This document shows, in pieces, positions 41,866 to 50,880 of a stretch of DNA of 64,000 nucleotides. The notes under the pieces were generated by a model. That model made no database searches and was not told the DNA's origin. It saw only the letters and a program-made list of their open reading frames with translations. Source of the DNA: Candidatus Rifleibacteriota bacterium (lineage in GTDB: Bacteria > Muiribacteriota > Ozemobacteria > Ozemobacterales > Ozemobacteraceae); contig JADFZL010000020.1 in the NCBI GenBank assembly GCA_015232575.1, positions 45,941-109,940 on the forward strand. The letters are read 5' to 3'. The number at the start of each line of letters is the position of its first letter. The first letter of the stretch is position 1. The position numbers were made by a program, and so were the translations under genes.

Positions 41866-43107
41866 ATGAAAAGTTTCATATATTTTCATATCTTTCTTTT
41901 TCTATGCAATTTTTGCATTATTTCCGCGGGTTGGTCTTTAACATTAAAAGAAGCTCTGGCACTTTCCGCTTCGCATCCGGTTTTGCTGGAAAGTCGTCTG
42001 AATATAGATCAAATCGTTTCCACTGCTGAAGATGCCGGCAAAAGATCGGCAGATTCGGTTTCGCTTGAATCCGAAAATGTCAGCGGACGATTGCCGGGAT
42101 TTTCAAATGCTGAAGTCACTTTAGCCTTCAAACGAAATATTCTCGACAGACAAAAAACTAAGGCACAGAAACGCCTTGCTGCGCTTTCCATAGACGATGC
42201 AAAGCTTGAATTTAACGCAATGAAAAGAGAAATTGGAAGCCGTGTTCAGGCAGCTTTTCACAGAGTAATTGCTTTGCAGAATCTTTACCAGAATGCCCTT
42301 GAGATGTCAAAAATAAACCTTGAAATGTTTGAAGCAACAAAAGCAAGAGTAGAAGCTGGTGCCAGCCCGGAACAGGAGATCGTCAAAGCACAACTTGAAA
42401 TTGACAAATTTGAAGTCGAGCAAAAAAATATCGAAGGCAAATTAGAGGAAGCAATAGTAAATCTATATCGTGAAGCAGGCGCCGAGCCAATTCTAAACAT
42501 TGAAGTAGTAGGAACTTTAACTCCGGACATTGAATTGCCAGAGATTGAGCAACTCCATCAAAACATTATGAATATTCACCCGACACTGCTCTCAATTGAC
42601 CAAAAACTGAGAGAAAATTCCGCGAGGCAAAAACTATTAAAAGCAGAAAATCGCCCATCCTACAGTTGGGTTGCCGGTGCAAGAAATTTCATTGAAGAAG
42701 GCTCACACGCCTTTGTTTTCGCAATTGAAGCAGAATTGCCAAATCGCATTGCCAATCGCGGCGCCCGTAAAGCAACACTGATCGAAAAAAACAAAATAGA
42801 GACAGAAAAGGAAAAAAGCCATCGGGAACTGCTTTCAACTCTTCAGGAGCAAATTATACGGTTCAATAGAAGTAAAGCAACAGCCTTGAGACTGCGCACC
42901 CAGATTATGCCCAGCGCTCAGAAATCTCTCGAAATGTCACTTGACGGTTATCGCCTCGGAAAAACCGACCAGTTGGTCGTTCTCGAGTCCCGAAAAGTGT
43001 ATGCTGAAGTCGCACGCGAATCGCTGATGGCACTATCTGAACTCTATGAAGCAGTTAACGCAATCGAACAGTTGACAGGTATTTGCCTGGTCAATGAGAG
43101 CCACTGA
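41866..43107 (+). CDS. Outer-membrane efflux protein, TolC family (CusC/CzcC-like)
   Basis: 413 residues from ATG 41866, with GGAGG 7 bp upstream; the longer frame from 41797 has no such site. After the signal peptide (FLFLCNFCIISAGWS) come the two outer-membrane-efflux repeats typical of TolC/CzcC: LTLKEALALSASHPVLLESR, and a second copy starting near HQNIMNIHPTLLSIDQKL. Long helical coiled-coil stretches fit the periplasmic tunnel. It forms the outer-membrane channel of the tripartite pump encoded with the next two genes. Confidence 0.9.
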   Translation: MKSFIYFHIFLFLCNFCIISAGWSLTLKEALALSASHPVLLESRLNIDQIVSTAEDAGKRSADSVSLESENVSGRLPGFSNAEVTLAFKRNILDRQKTKAQKRLAALSIDDAKLEFNAMKREIGSRVQAAFHRVIALQNLYQNALEMSKINLEMFEATKARVEAGASPEQEIVKAQLEIDKFEVEQKNIEGKLEEAIVNLYREAGAEPILNIEVVGTLTPDIELPEIEQLHQNIMNIHPTLLSIDQKLRENSARQKLLKAENRPSYSWVAGARNFIEEGSHAFVFAIEAELPNRIANRGARKATLIEKNKIETEKEKSHRELLSTLQEQIIRFNRSKATALRLRTQIMPSAQKSLEMSLDGYRLGKTDQLVVLESRKVYAEVARESLMALSELYEAVNAIEQLTGICLVNESH

Positions 43108-43142
43108 TCAGCAATGATCAGAAGACCTGGAAGGAAATAACA

Positions 43143-44876
43143 ATGTTTATAATATATTACAGTTTATCAATATTTTTTGTTTTGCTTAGTACAATACTTT
43201 TTTCCCATCTCATTTCGTCAGCTTTTTTTCAAAGACTTCAATGTCTTCTCAATAACGCGCGGCAAAAACTAGACGCGGCATCTTGCCACGTTTGTCTTAA
43301 GCGGCTGGAAGCTACTGCTACTTTTTCTTTTCGCGATTTATCAGGTATAACTGAACTTCGATCCAGACGTGCAATAAGAGTTCAGACCGGGAAAAAATCA
43401 ACCAGCAGGTTCCTTTCTGAAAACTACCTGCTGATTTTAATGATTGCATTCTTGCCATTTAACTTCGCTTTTGCCGCTGAAGAGTGCAAAGACCACTGTG
43501 AAGAAAAAGAAGTAAAAGTACAGCCCATTGATCATAAACACGAACAAGTTTTAAACCAGAACAAGATACAAGTGCAGGGACAGAGCAAAGAACACGGCGA
43601 GAATGATACTTGCGGTCATGCCCACGCTCCTTCTGCTGATGTTACTGCTTCAGCACCACCCCGTGAAAAAGCACACAATCATGCTCATGGTGGCGACGCT
43701 TGCGGAGACAGCTCAAAACCTCTTGCTGAAAGAATGCAGGAACCATGCGAACATAATATTCCAATTATCAAATGCGATAAATGCCGTTTTGAAGTCGGCG
43801 CAGTCAAGCTTTCATCTTCAACACAAGCTCTGGTTAAAGTCAGTACAATTCAGACAAGTCCGGCTCCAAGAGCTATTGACATTGTCGGAGAACTGATCCT
43901 TGATGAAAATCACCAGTTGGTTATTACCTCAAGAGTTACCGGACGACTGGCTTCTCTTACCGCCAAAATCGGCACCAACGTTAAGGAAAATGATGTAGTG
44001 GCAGTAATCGAAAGCAGTGAACTGGCTCAGACGGTTCTTGATTTTCTGAAAAGACTGTCTGAAATAAGTTTTGTCGAAAAGAAGCTTGCGCGGTCAGAAC
44101 TTCTGTTCGCAAAAAAAGTTGGTGCCGAACAGGACGTCCAGGAAGCCCAATCAGCAAAAGATCTGGCTGTTCTTGAAGTAAAGAATGCACGCGACCGTTT
44201 GAAAATATTCGGTTTGAGCGAATCTGATATTGAACAATTAACAAAGAATCGAAACAACCAGCTTGTACAAGGAAAGATTATTCTTAAATCGGCAATGGGC
44301 GGAGTTGTCATTCAGCGTGACGGCACTATCGGTGAAATAATTCCCGGAGACAGAAAACTTCTTACGATAGCAAATATCTGCCATTTAACTGCAATCGGAC
44401 AAATTCATGAAAAGCAGTTGGAAGAAGTCTTTTCGGCACTCAACAAAGGCAAGATTCCAGTTGAAATTACTGTTGACGGATTTCCGCAGAAGTCATTTTT
44501 CGGTGAGCTGACTTCGATTGACACTCAAATGCGCGAGGAAACCCGAACTCTTCCGGTTAGAATAGAAGTCGACAATCACAGTTCGCTGTTACGTCCCGGA
44601 ATGTTCGCAAAGCTCCGTCTGCTTCTCGAAGATTCACAGAATCAAACAATGCTTCCTGATTCAGCAATTATGGAAAACGAAGGAAGTTTCTTCGTTTTCA
44701 AACAGATTGAACCAGACCTCTTCCTGCGACAGGATGTAATAGCAGGCAGAAAAGTCGGCAGCAACAGAATTGTACAAAGCGGAATTACTGCTGGTGACGT
44801 TGTTGCCATCGAAGGTGCCTTCCTTCTCAAATCAGATATTCTCAGAGAAAAAATGGGCGCCGGCTGCGCTGATTAA
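43143..44876 (+). CDS. RND periplasmic adaptor (CusB/CzcB-like) with long metal-binding N-terminus
   Basis: 577 residues, about 150 more than usual. The start at 43143 has GGAAGGAAAT upstream. The first ~95 residues (membrane segment, then a basic stretch with CHVC) precede an internal signal-like segment (LLILMIAFLPFNFAFA). Residues 112-210 are rich in Cys and His (CKDHCEE, TCGHAHAP, HNHAHGGDACG) and lead into CEHNIPIIKCDKCRFEVGAV, typical of heavy-metal adaptors. The membrane-fusion core follows, with a lipoyl-like hairpin (LTAKIGTNVKENDVVAVIES), coiled coil, and beta-barrel to the end. It links the inner pump to the TolC-like channel and probably hands over metal. Confidence 0.88.
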   Translation: MFIIYYSLSIFFVLLSTILFSHLISSAFFQRLQCLLNNARQKLDAASCHVCLKRLEATATFSFRDLSGITELRSRRAIRVQTGKKSTSRFLSENYLLILMIAFLPFNFAFAAEECKDHCEEKEVKVQPIDHKHEQVLNQNKIQVQGQSKEHGENDTCGHAHAPSADVTASAPPREKAHNHAHGGDACGDSSKPLAERMQEPCEHNIPIIKCDKCRFEVGAVKLSSSTQALVKVSTIQTSPAPRAIDIVGELILDENHQLVITSRVTGRLASLTAKIGTNVKENDVVAVIESSELAQTVLDFLKRLSEISFVEKKLARSELLFAKKVGAEQDVQEAQSAKDLAVLEVKNARDRLKIFGLSESDIEQLTKNRNNQLVQGKIILKSAMGGVVIQRDGTIGEIIPGDRKLLTIANICHLTAIGQIHEKQLEEVFSALNKGKIPVEITVDGFPQKSFFGELTSIDTQMREETRTLPVRIEVDNHSSLLRPGMFAKLRLLLEDSQNQTMLPDSAIMENEGSFFVFKQIEPDLFLRQDVIAGRKVGSNRIVQSGITAGDVVAIEGAFLLKSDILREKMGAGCAD

Positions 44877-44886
44877 GGAAAAAAGA

Positions 44887-47800
44887 ATGAAAAGATTTTT
44901 CCTTTTTTTATTACGATATTCACCTTTTGTACTTATCTGCACAGCTCTATTAACCGCTCTGGGGATTTGGGCATGGAATAACCTGCCGATTGATGCTTAT
45001 CCGGATGTAACAAACATTCAGATCACGATCCTGACAAAAGCCGACGGATTATCTGTTAACGACGTTGAACAGCAGATTTCTTTTCCGATTGAGCAGAAAA
45101 TGTCCGGAATGAAAGGTGTTAAACAGGTCAGGTCATTGTCGAAAACCGGTCTGTCACAGATTGCGATTGTTTTCGAAGATGGCACCAATGCCTATTTTGC
45201 CCGACAACTTGTTTTTGAGCGCCTCCAGGAAACCAAAGAAGAACTTCCTTCTGGAATTGAGCCTGAAATGGCGCCTTTGAGCACTGGTCTGGGAGAAATC
45301 TTCCAATATACTCTTGAAAGCGAAAAACACACTGCTGTCGAGTTACGAACAATTCAGGACTGGATCGTTGCGCCAAGACTGCGTCCAATAGCAGGCGTAA
45401 GCGAAGTGAACAGTTTTGGAGGTTTCGTAAAACAGTATCATGTACTGGTTGACGCCGACAGGCTTCAGAAGCTTTCATTAACATTGCAGGATGTTGTTGA
45501 AGCGCTTGAAAAGAATAACGCCAACGCTTCCGGAAAATATCTGTTTCGCGGATGGGAACAATTTAACATCACCTCTGTTGGATTATTTTCCAGCCCCGAT
45601 GATATCGGGAAGATTGTCTTGAAGACGAATGACGGCATTCCGATTCGAATCAGTGATATTGCGGAAATTGCCGTTGGGCACGAAACACGTCAGGGCGCTG
45701 TAACGCGCGATGGAAAAGGCGAAGCCGTTGCCGGAATGGTAATCATGCTGAGAGATTCCAACTCAAAAGTTGTCGTTGACGCCGTCAAACGTGCGGTTCC
45801 GGATATTCAGAAAAGCCTTCCTGACGGCGTCAAAATGAATGTTTTTTATGACCGCACATATCTCATAAAAGCCTGTATCAAAACCGTCATGGATGCCACA
45901 GCAGAAGGCGGAATCTGCGTCATCTTCGTTCTGTTTCTTTTTCTGGCGGAACTCAGAACAGCGCTTCTGGTCGTCATGTCGCTTCCTCTGACATTTTTCG
46001 CCACGTTTATTATCATGCAATTCTTTTCAATTACATCCAACCTTATGAGCCTTGGCGGACTGGCATTCTCGGTCGGAATGGTTGTTGACGCAACAGTTGT
46101 CGTTCTGGAAAATGCGAGACGCCATCTTGCACATTCAACAAAGCAAGATTCCATTCAAAGCCTGATTGCACGTTCGGTAGGCGAAGTCGCAAGACCCGTA
46201 GCATTCTCAGTTTTTATCGTCGTTCTGGTCCTGGTTCCGCTCTTTTCTCTGGAAGGGCTGGAAGCAAAAATGTTTACGCCGCTGGCACTGGTAATGCTGA
46301 TTTCTCTTCTCTCATCACTATTTGTGGCACTTTTCATAATGCCATCGCTTGGTTATTACGTCCTTCCACATGGCGAAGAACATGAATTTTTGATCGCAAG
46401 AGCAATTCACTGGCTGTACAGAAAGTCTCTTTCAATTGCTTTATGGCTGCCTGGTACTACTGTATTTTTTGCTATCCTGATACTTGTCGGCACTGGATTC
46501 CTGGTTCCCATGATAGGAACAGACTTCATGCCGGCTCTTCAGGAAGGCGCTATTGCAATAAATGCTGTCAGGTTGCCAAATGCCTCTATCGAAGGAGCAG
46601 TAAAAGTTTCAACGGAAATTGAGAAACGCATTCTCAAGTTCCCCGAAGTCGCCGCAGTCATCTGCAAAACCGGACGGGCAGAAATTTCAGAAGACCCAAT
46701 GGGACCTGAACAAAGCGACATTTTTATCACCTTCAGACAACCTGAAAAAGGCGAAAAATTCCGCAATCAGGACGAAATGACCGAAGTAGTACGTGGTGAA
46801 CTGGAGCAAATCCCCGGTTTGCGTTATTCCTTTTCACAGCCGATTGCCCTTCGTGTAAATGAACTGATTTCGGGAATAAAAAGCGATGTGGCGGTAAAAG
46901 TTTTTGGTGACGATCTTGATACTTTGTCAGACTTCGCAAAGAAAGTAACAGATATCACAGCCACAGTTGATGGAGCAAAAGACGTCAAAGCCACTCAAAT
47001 TTCCGGAATGTCGCAGCTTGAGATCAGAATTGACCATGACGCGGCTTCCCGCTACGGTTTGAATGCTGCTCAAATTAACGCTGTCATAGAAATAGGCGTT
47101 GGCGGTAAAGTTGTTTCAAAGCTAATTGAAGGGCAGCAGCGCTTTGCCATTGTTGTTCGATTTGCAGACAAATGGCGGCTTGATGATGAAGCAATAAGTA
47201 AACTGAAAGTCCCGACCGGCAATGGAACATGGGTTCCGCTTGATCAGATTTGTCAGATAAAGCAGATTGAAAGTCCAATCGAAATTGGCAGGGAAAACGG
47301 AAGAAGACGCATGGTAGTCGAAACGAATGTCCGCGGGCGTGACCTTGGCGGATTCGTGGCAGAACTTCAAAGCAAACTGGCTCCGCTTGAAAAAGAGCTG
47401 CCGGCCGGATATTATCTTCAGTACGGCGGACAATTCGAAAACCAGCAACGGGCAATGGCTCACCTGTCAGTTGTTGTTCCAGCTGCTATCGTGCTGATTT
47501 TCATTCTGTTAATTCTTGCAATGGGCTATGTAAGAGACGCTGTACTGGTAATTCTGAATCTTCCCTTTGCACTTGTCGGCGGAATTGTTGCGGTAATTGC
47601 TTTCAAAATGTCTCTTTCTGTTTCTGCTGCGGTTGCTTTCATCGTTCTGCTGGGAATAGCGGTTCAGAACGGAGTTCTGCTGATTGCTTTCTTCCGCCAG
47701 TTAATGCATGAGGGTGTATCAGTTAACAATGCCGTTAAAAAAGGGTGTGCAACCCGCTTCAGACCATTAATGATGACAGCACTTACTTCATTTATCGGAC

Positions 47801-47991
47801 ACTTGCCCATGCTGTACGCAACCGGTTCCGGCGCTGAAATTCAAAAGCCGCTGGCAGTAGTCGTAATGGGCGGTCTGCTTACTTCGACGGCTCTGACACT
47901 GTTAATCCTGCCGGTTATTTTCCGCTGGGTGGAAGCCAGACACGTTTTTGCACGCCGCAGAAAACAGCTTCGAAAAATGAGCAAACATTGA
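44887..47991 (+). CDS. Heavy-metal efflux RND pump (CusA/CzcA family)
   Basis: 1034 residues from ATG 44887 (AAGGAAAA upstream). HME-RND hallmarks: LPIDAYPDVTNIQITILTKA at the N-terminus, FPIEQKMSGMKGV, twelve membrane helices in two sets and GTDFMPALQEGAI in the second porter half. The helix-4 motif reads SVGMVVDATVVVLENARR: the first Asp of the DFG(x)VD signature of Zn/Co/Cd pumps is Ser here, as in the Cu/Ag-type branch, where it is not acidic. This favours monovalent Cu/Ag export, but substrate prediction from one motif is weak. The energised component of the tripartite pump, last gene of the operon. Confidence 0.9.
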   Translation: MKRFFLFLLRYSPFVLICTALLTALGIWAWNNLPIDAYPDVTNIQITILTKADGLSVNDVEQQISFPIEQKMSGMKGVKQVRSLSKTGLSQIAIVFEDGTNAYFARQLVFERLQETKEELPSGIEPEMAPLSTGLGEIFQYTLESEKHTAVELRTIQDWIVAPRLRPIAGVSEVNSFGGFVKQYHVLVDADRLQKLSLTLQDVVEALEKNNANASGKYLFRGWEQFNITSVGLFSSPDDIGKIVLKTNDGIPIRISDIAEIAVGHETRQGAVTRDGKGEAVAGMVIMLRDSNSKVVVDAVKRAVPDIQKSLPDGVKMNVFYDRTYLIKACIKTVMDATAEGGICVIFVLFLFLAELRTALLVVMSLPLTFFATFIIMQFFSITSNLMSLGGLAFSVGMVVDATVVVLENARRHLAHSTKQDSIQSLIARSVGEVARPVAFSVFIVVLVLVPLFSLEGLEAKMFTPLALVMLISLLSSLFVALFIMPSLGYYVLPHGEEHEFLIARAIHWLYRKSLSIALWLPGTTVFFAILILVGTGFLVPMIGTDFMPALQEGAIAINAVRLPNASIEGAVKVSTEIEKRILKFPEVAAVICKTGRAEISEDPMGPEQSDIFITFRQPEKGEKFRNQDEMTEVVRGELEQIPGLRYSFSQPIALRVNELISGIKSDVAVKVFGDDLDTLSDFAKKVTDITATVDGAKDVKATQISGMSQLEIRIDHDAASRYGLNAAQINAVIEIGVGGKVVSKLIEGQQRFAIVVRFADKWRLDDEAISKLKVPTGNGTWVPLDQICQIKQIESPIEIGRENGRRRMVVETNVRGRDLGGFVAELQSKLAPLEKELPAGYYLQYGGQFENQQRAMAHLSVVVPAAIVLIFILLILAMGYVRDAVLVILNLPFALVGGIVAVIAFKMSLSVSAAVAFIVLLGIAVQNGVLLIAFFRQLMHEGVSVNNAVKKGCATRFRPLMMTALTSFIGHLPMLYATGSGAEIQKPLAVVVMGGLLTSTALTLLILPVIFRWVEARHVFARRRKQLRKMSKH

Positions 47992-48002
47992 AATCCATAT
48001 TA

Positions 48003-48040
48003 AACACCGCCGACCTGTACAAAGTTCGGCGGTGTTTTTC
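48003..48040. terminator. Intrinsic terminator between convergent genes
   Basis: AACACCGCCGA (48003-48013) pairs with TTCGGCGGTGTT (48025-48036), followed by a short T-run. It ends the efflux operon. Confidence 0.85.
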
Positions 48041-48455
48041 ATATAATAAGCAAGCCGAGCAAACACAGTCCGGCAAGTGAAAATGCCGCAAGCGGAAACG
48101 CCCACAGCACATAAAACGAATTAATTTCGACTTCCCCCGGATCTTTTTTATTGTAAATAACTTCAACAGTATCAGACACTTTGTAATTGTCCATAAAAAT
48201 AGGAGTTTCAGAAGTAAACTGAATTTTTTTTCCATCACTGGTTGTAAATCTGATTACCGGATAACGGTCTTCTGAAGCTGAAGATCGGTTTCTTGATTTG
48301 AATTTATCGGTAAATATCCTGTCAACGGTTCCCTTGACCTTTACTCCGTTGAAATATATGCGGGCTGACTTATAAAACAAGCCAAAAGCTATCCAGCTTA
48401 TCAAAACAGTAAATAACAACAAAACGCCCTTTTTTATTATCCTGTCAGCACTCAT
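48039..48455 (-). CDS. DUF3592 membrane protein
   Basis: 138 residues from ATG 48455 (GGGAAAATATT upstream; a longer frame from 48479 lacks a ribosome-binding site). Two membrane helices (VLLLFTVLISWIAFGLFY at the start, the AAFSLAGLCLLGLLII stretch at the end) enclose a beta-rich domain with VKGTVDRIF, YPVIRFTTSDGKKI and VEVIYNKKDPGEVEI, the pattern of DUF3592. Function unknown. It faces the efflux operon across the terminator and follows a repeat element, so it is probably independent. Confidence 0.82.
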   Translation of the reverse strand: MSADRIIKKGVLLLFTVLISWIAFGLFYKSARIYFNGVKVKGTVDRIFTDKFKSRNRSSASEDRYPVIRFTTSDGKKIQFTSETPIFMDNYKVSDTVEVIYNKKDPGEVEINSFYVLWAFPLAAFSLAGLCLLGLLII

Positions 48456-48486
48456 AATATTTTCCCGGCAAACATACAATTAATTA

Positions 48487-48550
48487 CAGCAAATCTTAAT
48501 AAAGGAGTCATTTCTACCGAAGGGAGAAACCTCGCTTATCTCAGATTACC
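48487..48550. repeat. Dispersed intergenic element, copy 5
   Basis: AAATCTTAATAAAGGAGTCA, then TTTCTACCGAAGGGAGAAAC: reverse-complement-related to copies 3, 4 and 6, and sharing the AATCTTAATAAAGGAG lead-in with copy 2. Confidence 0.65.
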
Positions 48551-48556
48551 ATGAGT

Positions 48557-49621
48557 CTATTTATTGACTATTTTAACACTTCTGACGTCGTTTTTAAAAC
48601 CTGCGCCGGAATTTTCAACTGCATTGGCTGGACATTGTTTCACGCATGCCAGACACTCGCAACAGGATTTTGTCACATCTGCAAAGATCTTCTTTTCAGG
48701 AGTCCGGGAGAAAATTCCCTTCGGACAAACCTCAAGACATGCGCCGCACCCGATACACTTGCTTGTAACTGCAGGCTGGAAAAGAGATTCGTTGTTGCCG
48801 GTGGTAAACCAGTGAAATATGGTAGTTTTGTAAAATGGCGTAGAACCGATCATATCTATTGCAAATATTATTATTCCGAGCCAGTCTGTCAAAATGTTTG
48901 CGAACAATCCCGGAGAGCGCTTTACCAGACCGGAAATAAGCGAAATTGCAGTTTGTACAAACCCAACCTGAAGAGCCTTGTTTGCCGGATATTTTGCGGG
49001 AATACGGTCGTAGGCAAGAAATGTCACCAGCGATACAATCGAAACAGACCTCAGAAAACGAAATACTTTTCTGTGAAAAAGCGGCCATAAAAGAATTGAA
49101 AGCGCGAAAACTCCTATGACTCCGATTGCATTTTCAAACCTGTCACGAAACGGAAAATCAGCCCGGAGCATTTTTTCTGACTTCCTGAAATTGTTTTGAA
49201 TGTATTCAGGAATATCATCGAGGTTCATCGGTCCCCACACAGTTGAAAAACCTGTCTCTTTGCGTATCTTCGAAAGTTCGACTCCGGCAGCACAAAGCGG
49301 TGGAAGAATAAGGCGTCTGGTAGTCACCTTTTCACTCAAATTCACCGCCTCAATAGCATCAATGATCTTATTTTCATTGAAATCACCGACACCAGAGGCA
49401 CACCAGACATTGATTCCAGCTGAATCTGCAACCAACAGCCGGCAGGGAAAATTTCTAAGCACTTCTATGAGCTGATCTGTTGTATGCGCATAATTTCCTG
49501 AAACAAAAACAGGCGCATCAGTCCCCGGATTCTGAAATTCGAGCAAACCAACTTCCGATCTGAAAGAGTTGTAACGGTGTAAAACTCTGTACCAGTAGAC
49601 AATGCGATTGTGCAGACTCAT
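48557..49621 (-). CDS. Fused HgcA-like corrinoid protein and HgcB-like 2[4Fe-4S] ferredoxin
   Basis: 354 residues in three parts. Residues ~35-160 match the HgcA corrinoid domain: GNYAHTTDQL, the cap-helix motif GINVWCASGVG (Cys74; family N-V/I-WCA-A/G-GK), RRLILPPLCAAGVELSKIRK and GFSTVWGPMNLDDIPEYI. Residues ~163-275 hold four or five membrane segments, ending IDMIGSTPFY, like the HgcA GSTTF tail. Residues 289-330 form a ferredoxin with two complete CxxCxxCxxxC clusters (Cys289, 292, 295, 299 and Cys320, 323, 326, 330). The Cys after the second cluster in HgcB (GVGC) is Phe342 here (GAGF) and the terminal Cys pair is absent. HgcA with HgcB methylates mercury; their native role is unknown. 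Coupled to a methyltransferase gene by a 4-bp overlap. Confidence 0.75.
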   Translation of the reverse strand: MSLHNRIVYWYRVLHRYNSFRSEVGLLEFQNPGTDAPVFVSGNYAHTTDQLIEVLRNFPCRLLVADSAGINVWCASGVGDFNENKIIDAIEAVNLSEKVTTRRLILPPLCAAGVELSKIRKETGFSTVWGPMNLDDIPEYIQNNFRKSEKMLRADFPFRDRFENAIGVIGVFALSILLWPLFHRKVFRFLRSVSIVSLVTFLAYDRIPAKYPANKALQVGFVQTAISLISGLVKRSPGLFANILTDWLGIIIFAIDMIGSTPFYKTTIFHWFTTGNNESLFQPAVTSKCIGCGACLEVCPKGIFSRTPEKKIFADVTKSCCECLACVKQCPANAVENSGAGFKNDVRSVKIVNK

Positions 49622-50280
49622 TTCTTTGCCACTTCCAGCAGTGAAACGAAGCCCAGCGCAAATTCCCGCCGGGAAACGATTTTCAATCCATGGCTTTCAA
49701 GTTTTTCAGAAAGGTTTTTAACGGGTCTGATCAATGTCCTTGTCAGAATAAAATTCGGAACAAAGGTCATCGCAAAAAATGCATTGCAGAATAATCCGGA
49801 AATCGTGTTTTCAGGCCATAATTCATCGCTGATCATGAAACGGCCATTTTCTGAAAGCAATGCCGGAATCTGACTTAATACGCTATTCAGAACTATATCA
49901 GGAAGTTCTCCAAGTACAAGCGAGCAATTGATTAAATCAAATTTTTCGCCCTGGAAAGCTTTCGAAATAAGAGAAACACTCTTATTTTCAATTCGAATTG
50001 AGGATCTTATCGATTGATCGCCTGATGAAAGCTTGCTTTCAAATACATCAAGCATTGGAGCCGATGAATCAAGTCCGCTGCACACAGCACCCTTTTTTGC
50101 TGCCTCGATAAGGAAGGAGCCTGTTCCGCATCCGATATCAAGAACTTTCATATTTTTCTGAACTTTTTTCAGAACAGCTTTTCTCGTTTTCACATTTCCG
50201 CCAAGTGCAAGCCAGGTCATCATTGTGTCATAGCGGGCGGGAATATTTTCAATGAATTTCATCAAACCATATATAATCAT
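49618..50280 (-). CDS. SAM-dependent methyltransferase (UbiE-like class I)
   Basis: 220 residues with the class I fold: motif I VLDIGCGTGSFL, an acidic residue at the end of strand 2 (CSGLDSSAPML), motif II-like FDLINCSLVLGELPD and motif III LLSENGRFMISDELWP. The C-terminus is hydrophobic (AFFAMTFVPNFILTR), suggesting a membrane-associated or lipophilic substrate. It overlaps the upstream IorB-like gene and the downstream HgcAB-like gene by 4 bp each, so the three are translated together. It could methylate a quinone-, lipid- or corrinoid-related compound; the exact substrate is unknown. Confidence 0.85.
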   Translation of the reverse strand: MIIYGLMKFIENIPARYDTMMTWLALGGNVKTRKAVLKKVQKNMKVLDIGCGTGSFLIEAAKKGAVCSGLDSSAPMLDVFESKLSSGDQSIRSSIRIENKSVSLISKAFQGEKFDLINCSLVLGELPDIVLNSVLSQIPALLSENGRFMISDELWPENTISGLFCNAFFAMTFVPNFILTRTLIRPVKNLSEKLESHGLKIVSRREFALGFVSLLEVAKK

Positions 50281-50864
50281 TTTCCCTGACTCTCCAATTC
50301 ATGCTTTCCAAGCAGGAAAGCTGATTTTTCATTTTCTTCAAGGCTTTTCAATATTTCAGTCTCCAGATCTGATAAACCCGCAGCTGCAAGGCTTGCGCCA
50401 AGCGCAATGAGATTTGCAACAATAACATTTTTAAATTTTTCAATCGCCAGCTTATTCAGATCAATGCAATATACTTTTTGAGTTGCTTTTCTGTACATAT
50501 CTTCAGTTTCTTTCAGCGAAAAATATGAAAGACGTTTATGGCGAAGATTTATCGGTGTAACTATATGACTTGAATTCACAATAACAGTGCCTGAAGAGAA
50601 TGTTGAAAAGTATTTCAGCCCTTCAGTTGCTTCGAGAGAAATAAGGAGATCGAGTGAATCTGGTGGAACCTCTGCCGCAAGAGGTCTTTCAGGCTCATCA
50701 GAGTATCTGATAACACAGGCAACGTGCCCCTGTCTTTGTGCTCCACCGCGATTATCGCTTCCGGTAAGTCTGTAACCGAGAGCAATTATCGATCTTCTAA
50801 GAATGCCCGCTGCGGTGACAACTCCCTGCCCGCCTATTCCGGTAATTATTATACTTTTTGTCAT
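50277..50864 (-). CDS. 2-oxoacid:ferredoxin oxidoreductase gamma subunit (IorB-like)
   Basis: 195 residues of the pyruvate/indolepyruvate ferredoxin oxidoreductase gamma family: IIITGIGGQGVVTAAGIL at the N-terminus, then TGSDNRGGAQRQGHVACVIR and a conserved EATEGLKYF. IorB works only with IorA, the TPP and ferredoxin subunit, which is not in this window. Such enzymes convert aryl- or acyl-2-oxoacids to acyl-CoA and reduced ferredoxin. Here it could supply an unusual acyl-CoA starter or reduce the downstream ferredoxin domain. It is separated by 16 bp from the FabG upstream. Confidence 0.88.
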   Translation of the reverse strand: MTKSIIITGIGGQGVVTAAGILRRSIIALGYRLTGSDNRGGAQRQGHVACVIRYSDEPERPLAAEVPPDSLDLLISLEATEGLKYFSTFSSGTVIVNSSHIVTPINLRHKRLSYFSLKETEDMYRKATQKVYCIDLNKLAIEKFKNVIVANLIALGASLAAAGLSDLETEILKSLEENEKSAFLLGKHELESQGK

Positions 50865-50880
50865 ATCAGCCTGACTGCAA

